Assembly (NCBI GenBank): GCA_023390695.1
Contig: JAEWCJ010000094.1
Span: 1 to 6,088, forward strand
Source: Pseudomonadota bacterium
GTDB lineage: Bacteria > Pseudomonadota > Alphaproteobacteria > Rhizobiales > Xanthobacteraceae
Length of the DNA: 6,088 bases
Direction of reading: 5' to 3'
The translations under genes and the position numbers were made by a program. Under the pieces are notes generated by a model that was not told the DNA's origin, did no database searches, and saw nothing but the letters and a program-made list of their open reading frames with translations. Positions 6,075-6,088 of the stretch are shown here, piece after piece (the first letter of the stretch is position 1; each line of letters begins with the position of its first letter).

Positions 6075-6088
6075 CACCGGGATATTGC
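6071..6088 (+). CDS. Start of a downstream gene, possibly dinB (DNA polymerase IV)
   Basis: Only six codons are visible, reading MTPGYC, before the window ends. The ATG overlaps the DUF3572 stop in an ATGA junction, a typical coupled start. Rhizobial DNA polymerase IV proteins often begin with a short segment of the type GFCRDC, and dinB commonly neighbours DUF3572 and divK as I recall, so dinB is the best guess. Six residues cannot prove this. Confidence 0.35.

Overview
The window looks like a core chromosomal segment of a GC-rich alphaproteobacterium, most likely of the order Hyphomicrobiales (Rhizobiales). The placement rests on protein families and gene order, since no rRNA is present: a divK-pleD pair with Caulobacter-type sequences, a DUF3572 gene divergent from divK, and the same-strand series rnr, DUF983, NUDIX hydrolase, rpmG. 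I see no insertion sequence, phage gene, CRISPR array, tRNA or rRNA gene.

Left part (1-3530, plus strand). The window opens inside rnr (ribonuclease R), which lacks its N-terminal start. A DUF983 zinc-ribbon membrane protein follows 13 bases later, then a NUDIX hydrolase whose start codon overlaps the DUF983 stop (ATGA). These three are probably co-transcribed. After an 88-base gap with its own promoter-like sequence comes rpmG (ribosomal protein L33), followed by a clear intrinsic terminator. The theme is RNA turnover, nucleotide clean-up and translation.

Middle (3477-3885). This is a gap of about 410 bases between the convergent rpmG and pleD genes. No credible protein gene was found in it. 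It holds at least six potential hairpins, including a long imperfect inverted repeat at 3583-3637, and a pair of TTAGGGTT direct repeats just past the pleD stop.

Right part (3886-5630, minus strand). divK and pleD form a tightly coupled two-gene operon (TGATG overlap). DivK is a single-domain response regulator. PleD is a REC-REC-GGDEF diguanylate cyclase with an intact active site and inhibitory site. In Caulobacter these proteins control the cell cycle, polarity and the c-di-GMP-driven motile-to-sessile change, using phosphate from DivJ and PleC. Those kinases are not encoded here.

Far right (5631-6088). A 141-base divergent promoter region separates divK from a plus-strand DUF3572 gene. 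The stop of that gene overlaps the start of a further gene, of which only six codons are visible, possibly dinB (DNA polymerase IV). The window is mostly ordinary core genome. The least explained parts are the hairpin-rich convergent gap, the insertion inside the NUDIX box, and the regulation of the divK/DUF3572 intergenic region.
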